A DNA stretch of 64,000 nucleotides from Sulfurospirillum sp. SCADC (lineage in GTDB: Bacteria; Campylobacterota; Campylobacteria; Campylobacterales; Sulfurospirillaceae), in the NCBI RefSeq assembly GCF_000743525.1, contig NZ_JQGK01000010.1, positions 1-64,000 of the forward strand, written 5' to 3'. Of this stretch, positions 47,072 to 57,695 are shown piece by piece; position 1 is the first letter of the stretch; the number at the start of each line of letters is the position of its first letter. The translations under genes and the position numbers were made by a program. The notes beneath the pieces were generated by a model that was not told where the DNA came from, did not search any database, and worked only from the letters and a program-made list of their open reading frames with translations.

Positions 47072-47935
47072 ATGAAAGGCATTATCCTAGCAGGAGGAAG
47101 TGGAACGAGACTTTATCCTGTGACGCAAACGATCAGCAAACAGCTGTTGCCCATTTACGATAAACCGATGATCTATTATCCGCTTTCTGTCTTGATGTTG
47201 GCAGGAATTCGTGAAATCTTGATTATCTCAACACCTCAGGATATTGGCAAATTTGAAGAGCTTTTTGGTGATGGAAGTCATTGGGGACTTTCCCTTTCCT
47301 ATAAAATTCAGCCGAGTCCCGATGGGCTTGCGCAAGCGTTTCTTTTAGGCGAAGCGTTTATCGGAAACGATAGTGTCTGCTTGATCTTGGGCGATAATAT
47401 CTTCTACGGGCAAGGCTTTACCCCACTGCTTCAAAATGCAGCCAAACTCGAAAAAGGTGCGATTGTGTTTGGCTATCAAGTCAAAGATCCGCAACGTTTT
47501 GGTGTCGTGGAATTTGATGAAAATCAAAAAGCAATCAGCATCGAAGAAAAACCTAAAAATCCCAAATCTCCTTTTGCCGTCACGGGGCTTTATTTCTACG
47601 ATAATAGTGTGATTGAAATCGCAAAAGCGGTTAAGCCAAGTGAGCGTGGCGAGTTAGAAATTACCGATGTGAATGATGCGTATTTGAAACGTGGAGATTT
47701 ACAGGTAGAAGTATTAGGACGTGGATTTGCGTGGCTCGATACGGGAACGCATGAGAGTCTGTTGGAGGCTGGTTTATTTGTCCAAACGATTGAAAAACGC
47801 CAAGGTTATAAGATCGCTTGTTTGGAAGAGATCGCTTACAATTATGGCTGGATTAGCAAAGAGCAAATTTTAGAGATCGCTAAGCCTCTGAGTAAAAATG
47901 GATACGGTGAATACCTTAAGGAGTTGGTTAAATGA
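47072..47935 (+). CDS. rmlA: Glucose-1-phosphate thymidylyltransferase
   Basis: Makes dTDP-glucose. Motif [27 protein letters not shown] and ITDVNDAYL fit RmlA. The ATG at 47072, one base after the manB stop, is chosen because the longer reading adds residues with no family match. This gives 287 residues. With rmlB it yields dTDP-4-keto-6-deoxyglucose; rmlD is absent from the window. Confidence 0.95.
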   Translation: MKGIILAGGSGTRLYPVTQTISKQLLPIYDKPMIYYPLSVLMLAGIREILIISTPQDIGKFEELFGDGSHWGLSLSYKIQPSPDGLAQAFLLGEAFIGNDSVCLILGDNIFYGQGFTPLLQNAAKLEKGAIVFGYQVKDPQRFGVVEFDENQKAISIEEKPKNPKSPFAVTGLYFYDNSVIEIAKAVKPSERGELEITDVNDAYLKRGDLQVEVLGRGFAWLDTGTHESLLEAGLFVQTIEKRQGYKIACLEEIAYNYGWISKEQILEIAKPLSKNGYGEYLKELVK

Positions 47936-48954
47936 GTCAAAAGTACATCTTAGTTACCGGCTGTGCAGGGTTTATCGGCTCCAACTTTGTCCCTTATTTC
48001 TTAGATCAATACCAAGAGTATCACCTCATTAATTTAGACCTTCTCACGTATGCTGGAAATGTAGAAAACCTTAGCGAAGTGGAAGATGAACCGCGGTACA
48101 CCTTTGTACAAGGCGATATTTGCGATCGAGCTTTAGTCGAATCCTTGTTTGAAAAATATTCAATCCAAGGTGTGATTCACTTTGCCGCAGAGTCGCATGT
48201 GGATAATTCCATCAAAAATCCAGGTGTGTTTATCGAGACCAATGTGAATGGAACCTTTACCTTGATTGACGTGGCGTATAAAACGTGGATGGAAAAACCC
48301 TTTGTGCTTAAAGAAGGATATGAGGAGTGTCGTTTTCATCATATCTCTACCGATGAAGTCTATGGAACATTAGGGGCTACGGGACTTTTTACAGAAACAA
48401 CCAGTTACGCACCTAATTCTCCTTACTCCGCGTCCAAAGCAGGAAGCGATATGATCGTACGAGCCTATCATCACACCTATGGGATGAATACGGTCATCAC
48501 CAATTGTTCCAATAACTATGGTCCTAAACAACACGATGAAAAACTCATTCCTACCATCATACGAAAAGCGCTAAGCAATCAACTCATTCCCATTTACGGT
48601 GATGGTCAAAATATCCGCGATTGGCTGTATGTCTTAGATCATTGCAAAGGCATCGACCTTGTTTTTCATGAGGGAAACAGAGGCGAGACCTACAATATCG
48701 GTGGACGCAATGAGCGCGATAATCTTTATATCGCGCATAAAATCTGTGAAATTTTAGACACTTTAAAACCCAAAGCGACCTCGTACAAAGAGCAGATCAG
48801 CTTTGTGGAAGATCGAGCAGGGCATGACAGGCGTTACGCCATTGATGCGACGAAGATTGAGACCAAACTGGGCTGGGAAGCGGAAGAAAATTTTGAATCG
48901 GGCATACTTAAGACGATTCAATGGTATTTGAAAAAATACAAAGCAGAGGCATAA
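47932..48954 (+). CDS. rmlB: dTDP-glucose 4,6-dehydratase
   Basis: NAD-dependent dehydratase of 340 residues. [14 protein letters not shown] binds [26 protein letters not shown] and YSASKAGSD are the family motifs. It overlaps rmlA and abuts the DNA ligase gene without a gap. Confidence 0.95.
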   Translation: MSQKYILVTGCAGFIGSNFVPYFLDQYQEYHLINLDLLTYAGNVENLSEVEDEPRYTFVQGDICDRALVESLFEKYSIQGVIHFAAESHVDNSIKNPGVFIETNVNGTFTLIDVAYKTWMEKPFVLKEGYEECRFHHISTDEVYGTLGATGLFTETTSYAPNSPYSASKAGSDMIVRAYHHTYGMNTVITNCSNNYGPKQHDEKLIPTIIRKALSNQLIPIYGDGQNIRDWLYVLDHCKGIDLVFHEGNRGETYNIGGRNERDNLYIAHKICEILDTLKPKATSYKEQISFVEDRAGHDRRYAIDATKIETKLGWEAEENFESGILKTIQWYLKKYKAEA

Positions 48955-49773
48955 ATGAAGCGATTGATTCTCTCTTGGCTCGTTTTAATCAGTGCGCTGT
49001 TCGGTGCCAAGCCTGAGCTGATGCTTTTGCAAGAGTTGAAGGATCAAAATGTCTCTGGGTGGTTGATGAGTGAAAAGATGGATGGCGTGAGAGCCTATTG
49101 GGATGGGCAAAAACTGATCTCACGTGGTGGTATTGAACTCTCTGCTCCTGCTTGGTTTACCGAAGGATTTCCTCCTTTTGCGGTGGATGGCGAGCTTTGG
49201 AGCAAACGAGGCGATTTTGAAAACATCATCTCCATTGTCAAGAAAAAAGAGCCCCACGATGGCTGGAAAACTATCGCGTTTTACGCCTTTGATGTTCCCA
49301 CTGAAAACGGTGGTTTGATCCAGCGTTTAGGAAAGTTAGAGTATTATCTCAAACTCAATCAAGCGGATTATCTTAGAATTGCAAAACAGTTTACATGTAA
49401 AGATAATGATGATCTCAAACGCTTCCTTACTGAGGTTGAAAAAAGTGGAGGAGAGGGCATTGTCGTGCGCAATCCCGATACCAAATACGTCGCCAAGCGT
49501 GACCCAAATAGCCTGAAAGTGAAAAGCTTTCAAGACGCCGAATGCGAAGTTGTGGAGCATCACAAAGGTGAAGGCAAGTACAAAAACAGCTTCGGCTCGC
49601 TTACATGTAAAACGGACAAAGGTGTGATGTTTGACATCGGCTCAGGTTTTAGCGAATCTGAGCGTAAAAATCCTCCTGTCATTGGCGCGAAGATTACCTA
49701 TAAATTTCAAGAGATTACCAAAGGCGGAAAGCCACGTTTTCCTGTGTATATAAGAATGAAAGAAGAGATATAA
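48955..49773 (+). CDS. Exported ATP-dependent DNA ligase (Lig E-like)
   Basis: Minimal ATP-dependent DNA ligase with a Sec signal peptide (residues 1-18, ending LFGA). Nucleotidyltransferase motif [10 protein letters not shown] holds the nucleophilic lysine 41; [18 protein letters not shown] and LKVKSF are further motifs. The C-terminal OB domain follows. Length of 272 residues fits the Lig E group, which is thought to act in the periplasm or outside the cell. Its place in a nucleotide-sugar operon is unexplained. It holds two TTACATGTAA copies. Confidence 0.9.
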   Translation: MKRLILSWLVLISALFGAKPELMLLQELKDQNVSGWLMSEKMDGVRAYWDGQKLISRGGIELSAPAWFTEGFPPFAVDGELWSKRGDFENIISIVKKKEPHDGWKTIAFYAFDVPTENGGLIQRLGKLEYYLKLNQADYLRIAKQFTCKDNDDLKRFLTEVEKSGGEGIVVRNPDTKYVAKRDPNSLKVKSFQDAECEVVEHHKGEGKYKNSFGSLTCKTDKGVMFDIGSGFSESERKNPPVIGAKITYKFQEITKGGKPRFPVYIRMKEEI

Positions 49774-49786
49774 GGATGAGAATTTA

Positions 49787-50953
49787 ATGAAAATAGCCAT
49801 AGTTGGAACAGGGTATGTCGGGCTTTCAAACGGTATTTTATTGGCACAACATCATGACGTGGTAGCCCTTGATATTATTCCTGAAAAAATAGAGATGATT
49901 AATGCCAAAATCTCTCCGATTGAGGATAAAGAGATTGAAGCGTATTTAAGAGAAAAACCACTTCGTTTTAGAGCAACGCTGGATAAAGAAGAGGCGTACG
50001 CAAATGCCGAGTTTATTATCATCGCAACACCAACAGACTATGACCCTGAAACCAATTACTTTAATACCAAATCGATTGAGAGTGTCATTAAGGATATTTT
50101 GACCTATAATCCGAGCGCAACGATGGTGATCAAATCAACCATTCCTGTGGGTTACACCAAAAGTATACGTGAGCGTTTCAATACTCAAAACATTATTTTT
50201 GCTCCTGAATTTTTGCGTGAAGGCAAAGCGTTGTATGACAATCTCTACCCTTCACGCATTGTCGTGGGAGAAAAGAGCGAGAGAGCACACACGTTTGCAG
50301 CCTTACTGGTTGAAGGTGCCATTAAAAAAGATATTGCCGTTGAGTTTACCGAATCAACGGAAGCGGAAGCCATCAAACTGTTTGCTAACACCTACCTTGC
50401 TATGCGCGTTGCCTTTTTTAACGAGCTTGACTCCTATGCGCAGATTCATGGACTGAACACCAAAGAGATTATCGAAGGCGTTTGTTTAGACCCTCGCATT
50501 GGGAATTTTTACAACAATCCTTCTTTTGGTTATGGTGGATACTGTCTGCCCAAAGACACCAAACAACTTTTAGCCAACTACAATGAAGTGCCCAATAATC
50601 TTATTCGTGCCATTGTGGATTCCAATAGTACGCGTAAAGATTTTATCGCAGATTCTATTATCAAAAAGCATCCAAAAGTCGTAGGCATTCATCGCCTTAT
50701 TATGAAAGCAGGAAGTGATAATTTTCGAACCTCTTCCATTCAGGGTGTAATGAAGCGCATTAAAGCCAAAGGGATTGAAGTCGTCGTGTATGAACCTGTT
50801 TTAGAAGAAGAAAATTTTTTTAACTCTCGCGTAGTAAAGAATTTGGATGAGTTTAAAAAAATATGTGATGTCATTGTCTCAAACCGCCTCTCCTCTGAAC
50901 TTGAAGATGTTGAAGAAAAAGTGTATACGAGAGATTTATTTGGTAAAGATTAA
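49787..50953 (+). CDS. ugd: UDP-glucose 6-dehydrogenase
   Basis: Oxidises UDP-glucose to UDP-glucuronate. N-terminal [13 protein letters not shown] binds NAD and the catalytic cysteine is in [14 protein letters not shown]. The 388-residue length matches the short Ugd class of enteric and Campylobacterota species. It follows the ligase gene by 13 bases. Confidence 0.95.
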   Translation: MKIAIVGTGYVGLSNGILLAQHHDVVALDIIPEKIEMINAKISPIEDKEIEAYLREKPLRFRATLDKEEAYANAEFIIIATPTDYDPETNYFNTKSIESVIKDILTYNPSATMVIKSTIPVGYTKSIRERFNTQNIIFAPEFLREGKALYDNLYPSRIVVGEKSERAHTFAALLVEGAIKKDIAVEFTESTEAEAIKLFANTYLAMRVAFFNELDSYAQIHGLNTKEIIEGVCLDPRIGNFYNNPSFGYGGYCLPKDTKQLLANYNEVPNNLIRAIVDSNSTRKDFIADSIIKKHPKVVGIHRLIMKAGSDNFRTSSIQGVMKRIKAKGIEVVVYEPVLEEENFFNSRVVKNLDEFKKICDVIVSNRLSSELEDVEEKVYTRDLFGKD

Positions 50954-50964
50954 AAGGGAAAAAT

Positions 50965-52296
50965 GTGACTAATTTAATACTCTGTGGTGGAAGTGGCACA
51001 AGGTTATGGCCACTCAGTCGTACGCTCATGCCAAAGCAATTTGTAAAATTATTCGAGCATAAGTCTCTTTTTCAGTTGACGATTGAGCGTAATAGCACTC
51101 TTTGCAGCGAGCAATTTATAGTTTCTAACAGTGAGCAATATTTTTTAGCACTCGATCAACTCGAAGAGCTTGGAAAATTCAACAATCGCTATTTACTCGA
51201 ACCCATTGGTCGCAATACGGCTCCTGCTATTGCGCTTGCTTGCATGGCTTTAGATAAAGAAGAGATCGTACTGGTAACGCCAAGTGATCATTTGATTAAA
51301 GATCAAAAAGCCTATAAAAAAGTGATTGAGGAAGCTAAGATTTTAGCCAAAGAGGGTTTTTTAGTGACCTTTGGTATCAAACCCACCTTTGCTGAGACAG
51401 GATTTGGATATATAGAAGCAAGTGGCACCGATGTGAAAGCTTTTCATGAAAAACCTGATTGTAAAACGGCAGAGGCGTATCTTAAAGCTAGAAATTACTA
51501 CTGGAACAGTGGTATGTTTTGCTTTAAAGCCGGTGTTTTTTTGAGTGAACTTGAAGCGTATGCACCGCAAATTTTTCTTACATGTAAAAAAGCGTATGAA
51601 AATGCGAAGAGTGATGGCATGATTCGTATTCTTCATGATGATATGCTTTCTATTCCTGAAGATAGCATTGATTATGCAGTGATGGAAAAAAGTCAAAAAG
51701 TGAAAGTGGTTCCTAGCGATATAGGCTGGAGTGATGTAGGAAGCTTTGATGCGCTTTGCCAAGAACTGGACAATGATGCGAGCAATAATTTTATTATGTC
51801 CTCTAAACATGTAAGCCTGATTGATGTGCACGATTTGATTGTGATCGATACCGAAGATGCACTGTTGATTAGCCATAAAGGGAGTTCTCAAAAGGTCAAA
51901 GAGATTGTAAATGCGCTTAAAAAAGAGAATGTTGAACTCACGACAACGCATAAAACGACGCATCGTCCTTGGGGAACATTTACCGTATTAGAAGATAAAT
52001 TAGGCTATAAAATTAAAAAAATTATGGTGAAGTCAGGCAAACGTTTGAGTCTTCAAAAGCACTTTCACCGAAATGAACACTGGATCGTCGTGAGTGGAAC
52101 AGCAACGGTTCAAGTCGAAGAGAAGATCTTTCTTGTGAGAGAAAATGAATCGACTTATATTAAGGCTGGAGAGATTCACCGTCTTGAAAATCAAGGCAAA
52201 ATCCCACTGATTCTTATTGAAGCACAAGTGGGCAGTTATACAGGTGAAGATGATATTGTAAGAATAGAAGATGATTATAAAAGGGGAAATGTATGA
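50965..52296 (+). CDS. manC: Mannose-1-phosphate guanylyltransferase/mannose-6-phosphate isomerase
   Basis: Bifunctional enzyme giving GDP-mannose. The pyrophosphorylase domain starts with [14 protein letters not shown] and includes FHEKPD. The C-terminal cupin isomerase has [10 protein letters not shown] and [15 protein letters not shown]. It has 443 residues with a GTG start. It precedes gmd and fcl, completing GDP-fucose supply. Confidence 0.95.
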   Translation: MTNLILCGGSGTRLWPLSRTLMPKQFVKLFEHKSLFQLTIERNSTLCSEQFIVSNSEQYFLALDQLEELGKFNNRYLLEPIGRNTAPAIALACMALDKEEIVLVTPSDHLIKDQKAYKKVIEEAKILAKEGFLVTFGIKPTFAETGFGYIEASGTDVKAFHEKPDCKTAEAYLKARNYYWNSGMFCFKAGVFLSELEAYAPQIFLTCKKAYENAKSDGMIRILHDDMLSIPEDSIDYAVMEKSQKVKVVPSDIGWSDVGSFDALCQELDNDASNNFIMSSKHVSLIDVHDLIVIDTEDALLISHKGSSQKVKEIVNALKKENVELTTTHKTTHRPWGTFTVLEDKLGYKIKKIMVKSGKRLSLQKHFHRNEHWIVVSGTATVQVEEKIFLVRENESTYIKAGEIHRLENQGKIPLILIEAQVGSYTGEDDIVRIEDDYKRGNV

Positions 52297-53411
52297 ATCA
52301 AAAAGTTGCACTTATTACAGGGATCACAGGGCAAGATGGCAGTTATTTAGCAGAATTTTTGCTCAAAAAAGGCTACATCGTTCATGGTCTAAAACGACGA
52401 AGTTCACTTTTCAATACTGATAGAATCGACCATCTTTACCAAGACCCCCATGTTGAAAATAGAAACCTTATTTTGCATCATGGCGATATGACCGATAGTA
52501 TGAATTTAACGCGTATCATCCAAGAAACGCAACCTGATGAGATTTATAATCTTGCGGCGATGAGTCACGTGGCTGTTTCGTTTGAAACACCTGAATACGT
52601 AGCCAATGCCGATGGTACAGGAACGCTTCGTATCTTAGAAGCGGTGCGTCTTTTAGGGTTAGAAAAAAAGACAAAAATCTACCAAGCGAGTACCTCAGAA
52701 CTCTATGGTAAAGTGCAAGAAACGCCTCAAAAAGAAACCACACCGTTTTATCCGAGAAGTCCTTATGCCGTAGCTAAAATGTATGCCTATTGGATTACAG
52801 TAAATTACAGAGAAGCGTATGGGATGTTTGCCTGCAATGGCATTTTATTTAACCATGAAAGTCCTGTACGTGGTGAGACCTTTGTCACCCGTAAAATCAC
52901 ACGTGCGGCGAGTAAAATCGCCCTTGGATTACAAGATAAACTCTACCTTGGAAACCTCAATGCCAAACGTGATTGGGGGCATGCAAAAGATTACGTGCGT
53001 ATGATGTGGATGATTCTCCAAGCAGACGAACCCGAAGACTGGGTAATCGCTACTGGTCAAACAACAATGGTGCGCGATTTTGTGCGTATGGCATTTGGGT
53101 ATTGTGGCATTGAACTTGAGTTTAAAGGCGAAGGTGTCAATGAAATGGGTGTCGTAAAATCGTGTTCCAATCCACTTTATCAAGTAGCAATTGGTAAAGA
53201 GGTCGTGGCGGTTGACCCACGCTATTTTAGACCAACCGAAGTCGATCTGCTTTTAGGAGACCCCAGTAAAGCAGAGCAAAAATTAGGATGGACAAGAGAA
53301 CACAATCTTGAAGATTTGGTTAATGACATGATGAAAAGTGATCTTAAATTGATGACCAAAGATGTTTACCTCAAAGAGGGTGGCTATAAAATTATGAGTT
53401 ATTTTGAGTAA
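52293..53411 (+). CDS. gmd: GDP-mannose 4,6-dehydratase
   Basis: Converts GDP-mannose to GDP-4-keto-6-deoxymannose. [40 protein letters not shown] and [15 protein letters not shown] are characteristic; 372 residues is normal. Overlaps manC and fcl. Confidence 0.97.
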   Translation: MNQKVALITGITGQDGSYLAEFLLKKGYIVHGLKRRSSLFNTDRIDHLYQDPHVENRNLILHHGDMTDSMNLTRIIQETQPDEIYNLAAMSHVAVSFETPEYVANADGTGTLRILEAVRLLGLEKKTKIYQASTSELYGKVQETPQKETTPFYPRSPYAVAKMYAYWITVNYREAYGMFACNGILFNHESPVRGETFVTRKITRAASKIALGLQDKLYLGNLNAKRDWGHAKDYVRMMWMILQADEPEDWVIATGQTTMVRDFVRMAFGYCGIELEFKGEGVNEMGVVKSCSNPLYQVAIGKEVVAVDPRYFRPTEVDLLLGDPSKAEQKLGWTREHNLEDLVNDMMKSDLKLMTKDVYLKEGGYKIMSYFE

Positions 53412-54391
53412 TGAGTAAGATGATGGAAAAAACGTCTAAAATTTACGTCGCAGGGCATCGCGGTCTTGTGGGTTCTGCTATTGTTAAAAACCTTACATGT
53501 AAAGGGTATACAAACATCATCACCCGAACCCATGCTGAGCTTGATTTGACCAATCAACAGGCCGTTTTAGAGTTCTTTGCGCATGAAAAACCTGAGTATG
53601 TTATTTTAGCTGCTGCCAAAGTAGGAGGCATTGTTGCGAACAATACGTTAAGAGCTGATTTTATGTATGAAAATATGCAAATTCAAAATAACGTGATTCA
53701 TCAAAGCTATGTACATGGCGTCAAAAAATTGCTCTTTTTAGGCTCTACATGTATTTACCCTAAAAATGCACCACAGCCAATGAATGAAGACGCTTTGCTC
53801 ACAAGTGAGCTTGAATATACCAATGAGCCTTATGCAATAGCCAAAATTTCAGGTATCAAAATGTGTGAGAGTTATAATCTTCAATACGGGACCAACTTTA
53901 TCTCTGTTATGCCTACGAATCTCTATGGGCCTAATGATAATTTTGATCTTCAAACATCGCATGTTCTTCCTGCACTTATTCGTAAAATTCATGAAGCAAA
54001 ACAAAAAGGCGATAAAGAAGTCGAGATTTGGGGAAGTGGAAAGCCAAGACGAGAGTTTTTATACTCTGAAGATATGGCAGATGCGTGTGTTTTTATTATG
54101 GAAAAGGTTGATTTTAAAGACGTTGTGCAAGGTAAACAAGAAGCTCGTAATACACACATCAATATAGGGACAGGCACAGATGTCAGCATTCAAGAATTAG
54201 CGGAATTGATTCAAAAAGTTATTGGATATGAAGGAAAGCTTGTTTACAATACCTCAAAACCAGATGGAACTATGTTAAAACTCTGCGATTCTTCAAAATT
54301 GCATGCTTTGGGATGGAAGCATAAGATGGAATTGGAAGAAGGTGTCAAAACAGTCTATGGGCTTTTTGTATTGCAAGGACTACAAAAATGA
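53411..54391 (+). CDS. fcl: GDP-L-fucose synthase
   Basis: Epimerase-reductase finishing GDP-L-fucose. [25 protein letters not shown], and [13 protein letters not shown] are the family motifs in 326 residues. TAATG overlap with gmd and ATGA overlap with rfbF. GDP-fucose may serve the GT10-like protein upstream. Confidence 0.96.
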   Translation: MSKMMEKTSKIYVAGHRGLVGSAIVKNLTCKGYTNIITRTHAELDLTNQQAVLEFFAHEKPEYVILAAAKVGGIVANNTLRADFMYENMQIQNNVIHQSYVHGVKKLLFLGSTCIYPKNAPQPMNEDALLTSELEYTNEPYAIAKISGIKMCESYNLQYGTNFISVMPTNLYGPNDNFDLQTSHVLPALIRKIHEAKQKGDKEVEIWGSGKPRREFLYSEDMADACVFIMEKVDFKDVVQGKQEARNTHINIGTGTDVSIQELAELIQKVIGYEGKLVYNTSKPDGTMLKLCDSSKLHALGWKHKMELEEGVKTVYGLFVLQGLQK

Positions 54392-55161
54392 AAGTATTAC
54401 TATTAGCAGGTGGATTTGGTACGAGACTTTCTGAAGAGACTGATATTCGCCCAAAACCTATGGTAGATATTGGGAGTAAACCCATTTTATGGCATATCAT
54501 GAAAATATATTCTCATTATGGTTTTAATGAGTTTGTAATACTGCTTGGCTACAAAGGTTATTACATTAAAGAATTCTTTGCAAATTATTTTTTACACCAG
54601 AGTGATGTTACGATAGATATGTCTGATGGATCTATGCAAGTACACAATAATTCCAGTGAACCATGGAAAGTCACACTTCTTGATACAGGACTAGATAGTA
54701 TGACGGGTGGACGTGTTAAAAAAGCTCAAGATTTTATTGGTAATAAGCCTTTTATGCTGACCTATGGTGATGGTGTTAGTGATATTAATATTGAAGAACT
54801 TGTCAAATTTCATAAATCTCATGGGAAAGCCATGACAATGACAAGTGCACAACCAGATGCACGTTTTGGCGCTCTCAATATTGCAGACAATAGCCAAGTA
54901 ACACATTTCCTTGAAAAACCAAAAGGTGATGGTGGATGGATTAATGCAGGATTTTTTGTATGCGAACCTAAAGTATTTGATTATATTACGGAGGGAGATA
55001 GTACTATTTTTGAGCAGTCTCCTCTTCAAAACTTAGCTAAAGATGGTGAAATTTTTACATTCAGGCATAATGGTTTTTGGAAACCAATGGATACTTTAAG
55101 AGATAAACAAGAATTACAAAAGCTTTGGGATAGTGGCAAAGCCCCATGGAAAGTTTGGTAA
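54388..55161 (+). CDS. rfbF: Glucose-1-phosphate cytidylyltransferase
   Basis: First step towards CDP-linked 3,6-dideoxyhexoses. [21 protein letters not shown] with [14 protein letters not shown], the metal site TYGDGVSD, and [13 protein letters not shown] identify RfbF/DdhA in 257 residues. From here the DNA becomes more A+T-rich. Confidence 0.96.
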   Translation: MKVLLLAGGFGTRLSEETDIRPKPMVDIGSKPILWHIMKIYSHYGFNEFVILLGYKGYYIKEFFANYFLHQSDVTIDMSDGSMQVHNNSSEPWKVTLLDTGLDSMTGGRVKKAQDFIGNKPFMLTYGDGVSDINIEELVKFHKSHGKAMTMTSAQPDARFGALNIADNSQVTHFLEKPKGDGGWINAGFFVCEPKVFDYITEGDSTIFEQSPLQNLAKDGEIFTFRHNGFWKPMDTLRDKQELQKLWDSGKAPWKVW

Positions 55162-56255
55162 TGCAACATCTTTTTGGTGGAATTTATAAAGATAAAACTG
55201 TTTTAGTCACAGGGCATACAGGCTTTAAAGGTTCTTGGCTTGTTTACTGGCTAAAACAAATGGGGGCTAATGTTATAGGCTACTCTTTATCTGCTCCTAC
55301 AACTCCCAATCATCTTGAACTTTTAAATTTGGATATAGTCTCTGTTCTAGGAGATATAAGAGATTTAGAAAAGCTTGATCACACATTTGCAACCTACAAA
55401 CCAGATATCGTTTTTCATCTTGCTGCACAAGCACTGGTCAGACCTTCTTATTCAAATCCAATAGAAACCTATGAGACTAATGTCATGGGTACCCTTAAAG
55501 TCTTTGAGGTGTGTCGTAAACATCAGGTCAAAGCCATTATGAATATCACGAGTGATAAAGCCTATGAGAACAGAGAGTGGGTTTGGGGATATCGAGAAAA
55601 TGACCCAATGGGTGGGTATGATCCTTATAGTGCATCAAAGGGGTGTGCCGATTTGCTAGCAAACTCTTATCGAAACTCCTATTTTAATATCAATGACTAT
55701 AAAAAATCGCATCAAACACTGCTTGCAACGTGTCGAGCAGGGAATGTCATTGGTGGTGGAGATTGGGCTCAAGATAGGCTGATGAGCGATATTATGCTCT
55801 CTGTTTCACAAGGGAAAAAAGTGAGCATCCGCAATCCGAAAGCGACCAGGCCTTGGCAACACGTGCTTGAACCACTTAGCGGCTATTTACAGGTAGGGCA
55901 AAAACTGCTTGAAGAGAAAGTAGCATTTGGAGAGGCTTGGAATTTCGGACCAAGTGATGAAGGAAGTATTTGCGTTGAAGAGGTTGTTTTACATGTAAAA
56001 CAGCATTGGGATAAAATTGACTATGAGATCAATCAAGTACCGAATCAGCTTCATGAGGCTAATCTTTTGAAATTAGATTGTTCAAAAGCGCATATAAAGC
56101 TTCATTGGAAGGACGTTTGGGAGAGTGAAAAAACATTTGAGAAGACTGTAAAATGGTATAAAGCCTTTTACGAAAAAAATGAAATTTTGACGCAAGAAGA
56201 TTTAGAGAATTACATTAAAGATGCTACATGTAAAAAGATTGAGTGGACATTATGA
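55161..56255 (+). CDS. rfbG: CDP-glucose 4,6-dehydratase
   Basis: Makes CDP-4-keto-6-deoxyglucose. TGHTGFKGSWLVYWL binds NAD; ITSDKAYENREW, DPYSASKGCADL and RAGNVIGGGDWA are typical of RfbG/DdhB. The ATG at 55161 follows GGAAAG and overlaps the rfbF stop; an ATG 15 bases earlier is also possible. This gives 364 residues. Confidence 0.95.
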   Translation: MQHLFGGIYKDKTVLVTGHTGFKGSWLVYWLKQMGANVIGYSLSAPTTPNHLELLNLDIVSVLGDIRDLEKLDHTFATYKPDIVFHLAAQALVRPSYSNPIETYETNVMGTLKVFEVCRKHQVKAIMNITSDKAYENREWVWGYRENDPMGGYDPYSASKGCADLLANSYRNSYFNINDYKKSHQTLLATCRAGNVIGGGDWAQDRLMSDIMLSVSQGKKVSIRNPKATRPWQHVLEPLSGYLQVGQKLLEEKVAFGEAWNFGPSDEGSICVEEVVLHVKQHWDKIDYEINQVPNQLHEANLLKLDCSKAHIKLHWKDVWESEKTFEKTVKWYKAFYEKNEILTQEDLENYIKDATCKKIEWTL

Positions 56256-56797
56256 AAATTAATGACACATTCATAAAGGGTCTTAAAATTATAGAGCCCA
56301 ATATTTTTCGAGACAGCAGAGGTATGTTTATCAAAACATTTACCGATAGCTTTTTTCAAGAGAATGGATTAGTCATTGATATTAAAGAGACCTATTATTC
56401 TATTTCGCATCAAGATGTTATAAGAGGGATGCACTTTCAAATTCCTCCTCATGAACATATTAAACTCATTTATGTACCTTGCGGCAGTATTCTTGATGTT
56501 GTTTTAGATATTAGAAAAAACTCTCCGACCTATGGTCACTATTTTTCTACAGAGATCTCTGCCTCTAATGGAAAGGTTTTGATCGTACCGAAAGGTTTGG
56601 CGCATGGTTTTAAATCTTTAGAAAATAACACCAATGTTGTGTATATGCAAACCACAGGTTATAGTCAAGAACACGATTGTGGCATCAAGTACAATTCCTT
56701 TAATTTTGACTGGAAATGTACTGATCCAAAAATGTCAGAGCGCGACAATGCTTTTGCTCCCTTTGACGCATTTGAGTCTCCTTTTATCGACGAGTAG
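56252..56797 (+). CDS. rfbC: RmlC-family deoxy-sugar 3,5-epimerase
   Basis: Cupin epimerase of 181 residues. DSRGMFIKTF, the catalytic-histidine motif RGMHFQIPPHEHIKLIYVP and VPKGLAHGFKSLE fit the dTDP-4-dehydrorhamnose 3,5-epimerase family. It sits between two CDP-sugar genes, so its substrate may be CDP-4-keto-6-deoxyglucose rather than the dTDP sugar made by RmlAB. Which one cannot be told from sequence. ATGA overlap with rfbG. Confidence 0.85.
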   Translation: MKINDTFIKGLKIIEPNIFRDSRGMFIKTFTDSFFQENGLVIDIKETYYSISHQDVIRGMHFQIPPHEHIKLIYVPCGSILDVVLDIRKNSPTYGHYFSTEISASNGKVLIVPKGLAHGFKSLENNTNVVYMQTTGYSQEHDCGIKYNSFNFDWKCTDPKMSERDNAFAPFDAFESPFIDE

Positions 56798-56803
56798 TAT
56801 GGT

Positions 56804-57694
56804 ATGAAAATTTTAATAACAGGTGTCACGGGTTTTATAGGGCAGAACTTGACAAAATGCTTACTAGCGCATAATAATTATAATTTATATGCGCTTGTTA
56901 GGTCTCAAAGTGATATTTTACAGATAGATAAGAGAATTACATTATTTGAATACGATTCAGATATAGAAAAATTGATTGCTTTTTTTAAAGATGAAAAATT
57001 TGATGGAGTTGTCCATTTAGCCTCATTGTTTTTGGCAACACATCGCCCTTGTGATATTCATCCGTTGGTTCACTCCAATATTCAATTTGGCACAGAACTA
57101 TTAGAGGCTTCAAAAGCCACTAATGTGAAATGGTTCATTAATACAGGAACATTTTGGCAAAATTATCACGATGAGCCTTATAACCCTGTCAATTTATATG
57201 CTGCAACAAAAGAAGCATTTTCAATGATAGCGAAGTATTACACTGAAACTTCAAGTCTTGTTTTTTCAACACTTAAGTTATGTGATACATTTGGTAAAGA
57301 TGATACCCGAAATAAAGTATTTAATCTTTGGGATAAAATCTCAAAAAATGGCGATACTTTAGAAATGTCAAAAGGTGAGCAGCTTATTGATATATCGTAT
57401 ATTGATGATGTCGTGTATGCGTATGAGCTTTTAATTGGGCATTTAAATTCTGATAACTGCCAAGAGTTTCAAAATAAAACATTTGCAGTGACATCCAATG
57501 AAAGAATGTCATTACACGATATCTCAAAACTTTTTGAGGAAGCAACCTCAAAAAAACTCAATATCGTTTGGGGTGCTAGAGATTATCGAGAGAGAGAAGT
57601 GATGATACCTTGGACTCAGGGAGAAGTTGTTCCTGGTTGGATACAACGTCATACGTTACGAGATGCAATTAAAAAAACAGTTGGGAATAATTAG
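56804..57694 (+). CDS. CDP-paratose/abequose synthase-like reductase
   Basis: Short-chain reductase of 296 residues with NAD(P) motif TGVTGFIGQNLTK and catalytic YAATKEAF. The preceding NTGTFWQNY stretch resembles RfbS/Prt and RfbJ/Abe proteins of CDP-dideoxyhexose pathways. The adjacent rfbH and tyvelose epimerase make CDP-paratose synthase the most likely role, since paratose is the substrate for tyvelose epimerase. Confidence 0.75.
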   Translation: MKILITGVTGFIGQNLTKCLLAHNNYNLYALVRSQSDILQIDKRITLFEYDSDIEKLIAFFKDEKFDGVVHLASLFLATHRPCDIHPLVHSNIQFGTELLEASKATNVKWFINTGTFWQNYHDEPYNPVNLYAATKEAFSMIAKYYTETSSLVFSTLKLCDTFGKDDTRNKVFNLWDKISKNGDTLEMSKGEQLIDISYIDDVVYAYELLIGHLNSDNCQEFQNKTFAVTSNERMSLHDISKLFEEATSKKLNIVWGARDYREREVMIPWTQGEVVPGWIQRHTLRDAIKKTVGNN

Positions 57695-57695
57695 A

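Noticed and set aside
57627-57695. A longer N-terminus for RfbH
   Set aside because: The extra 23 residues overlap the preceding gene, lack a good ribosome binding site and do not resemble the family start.
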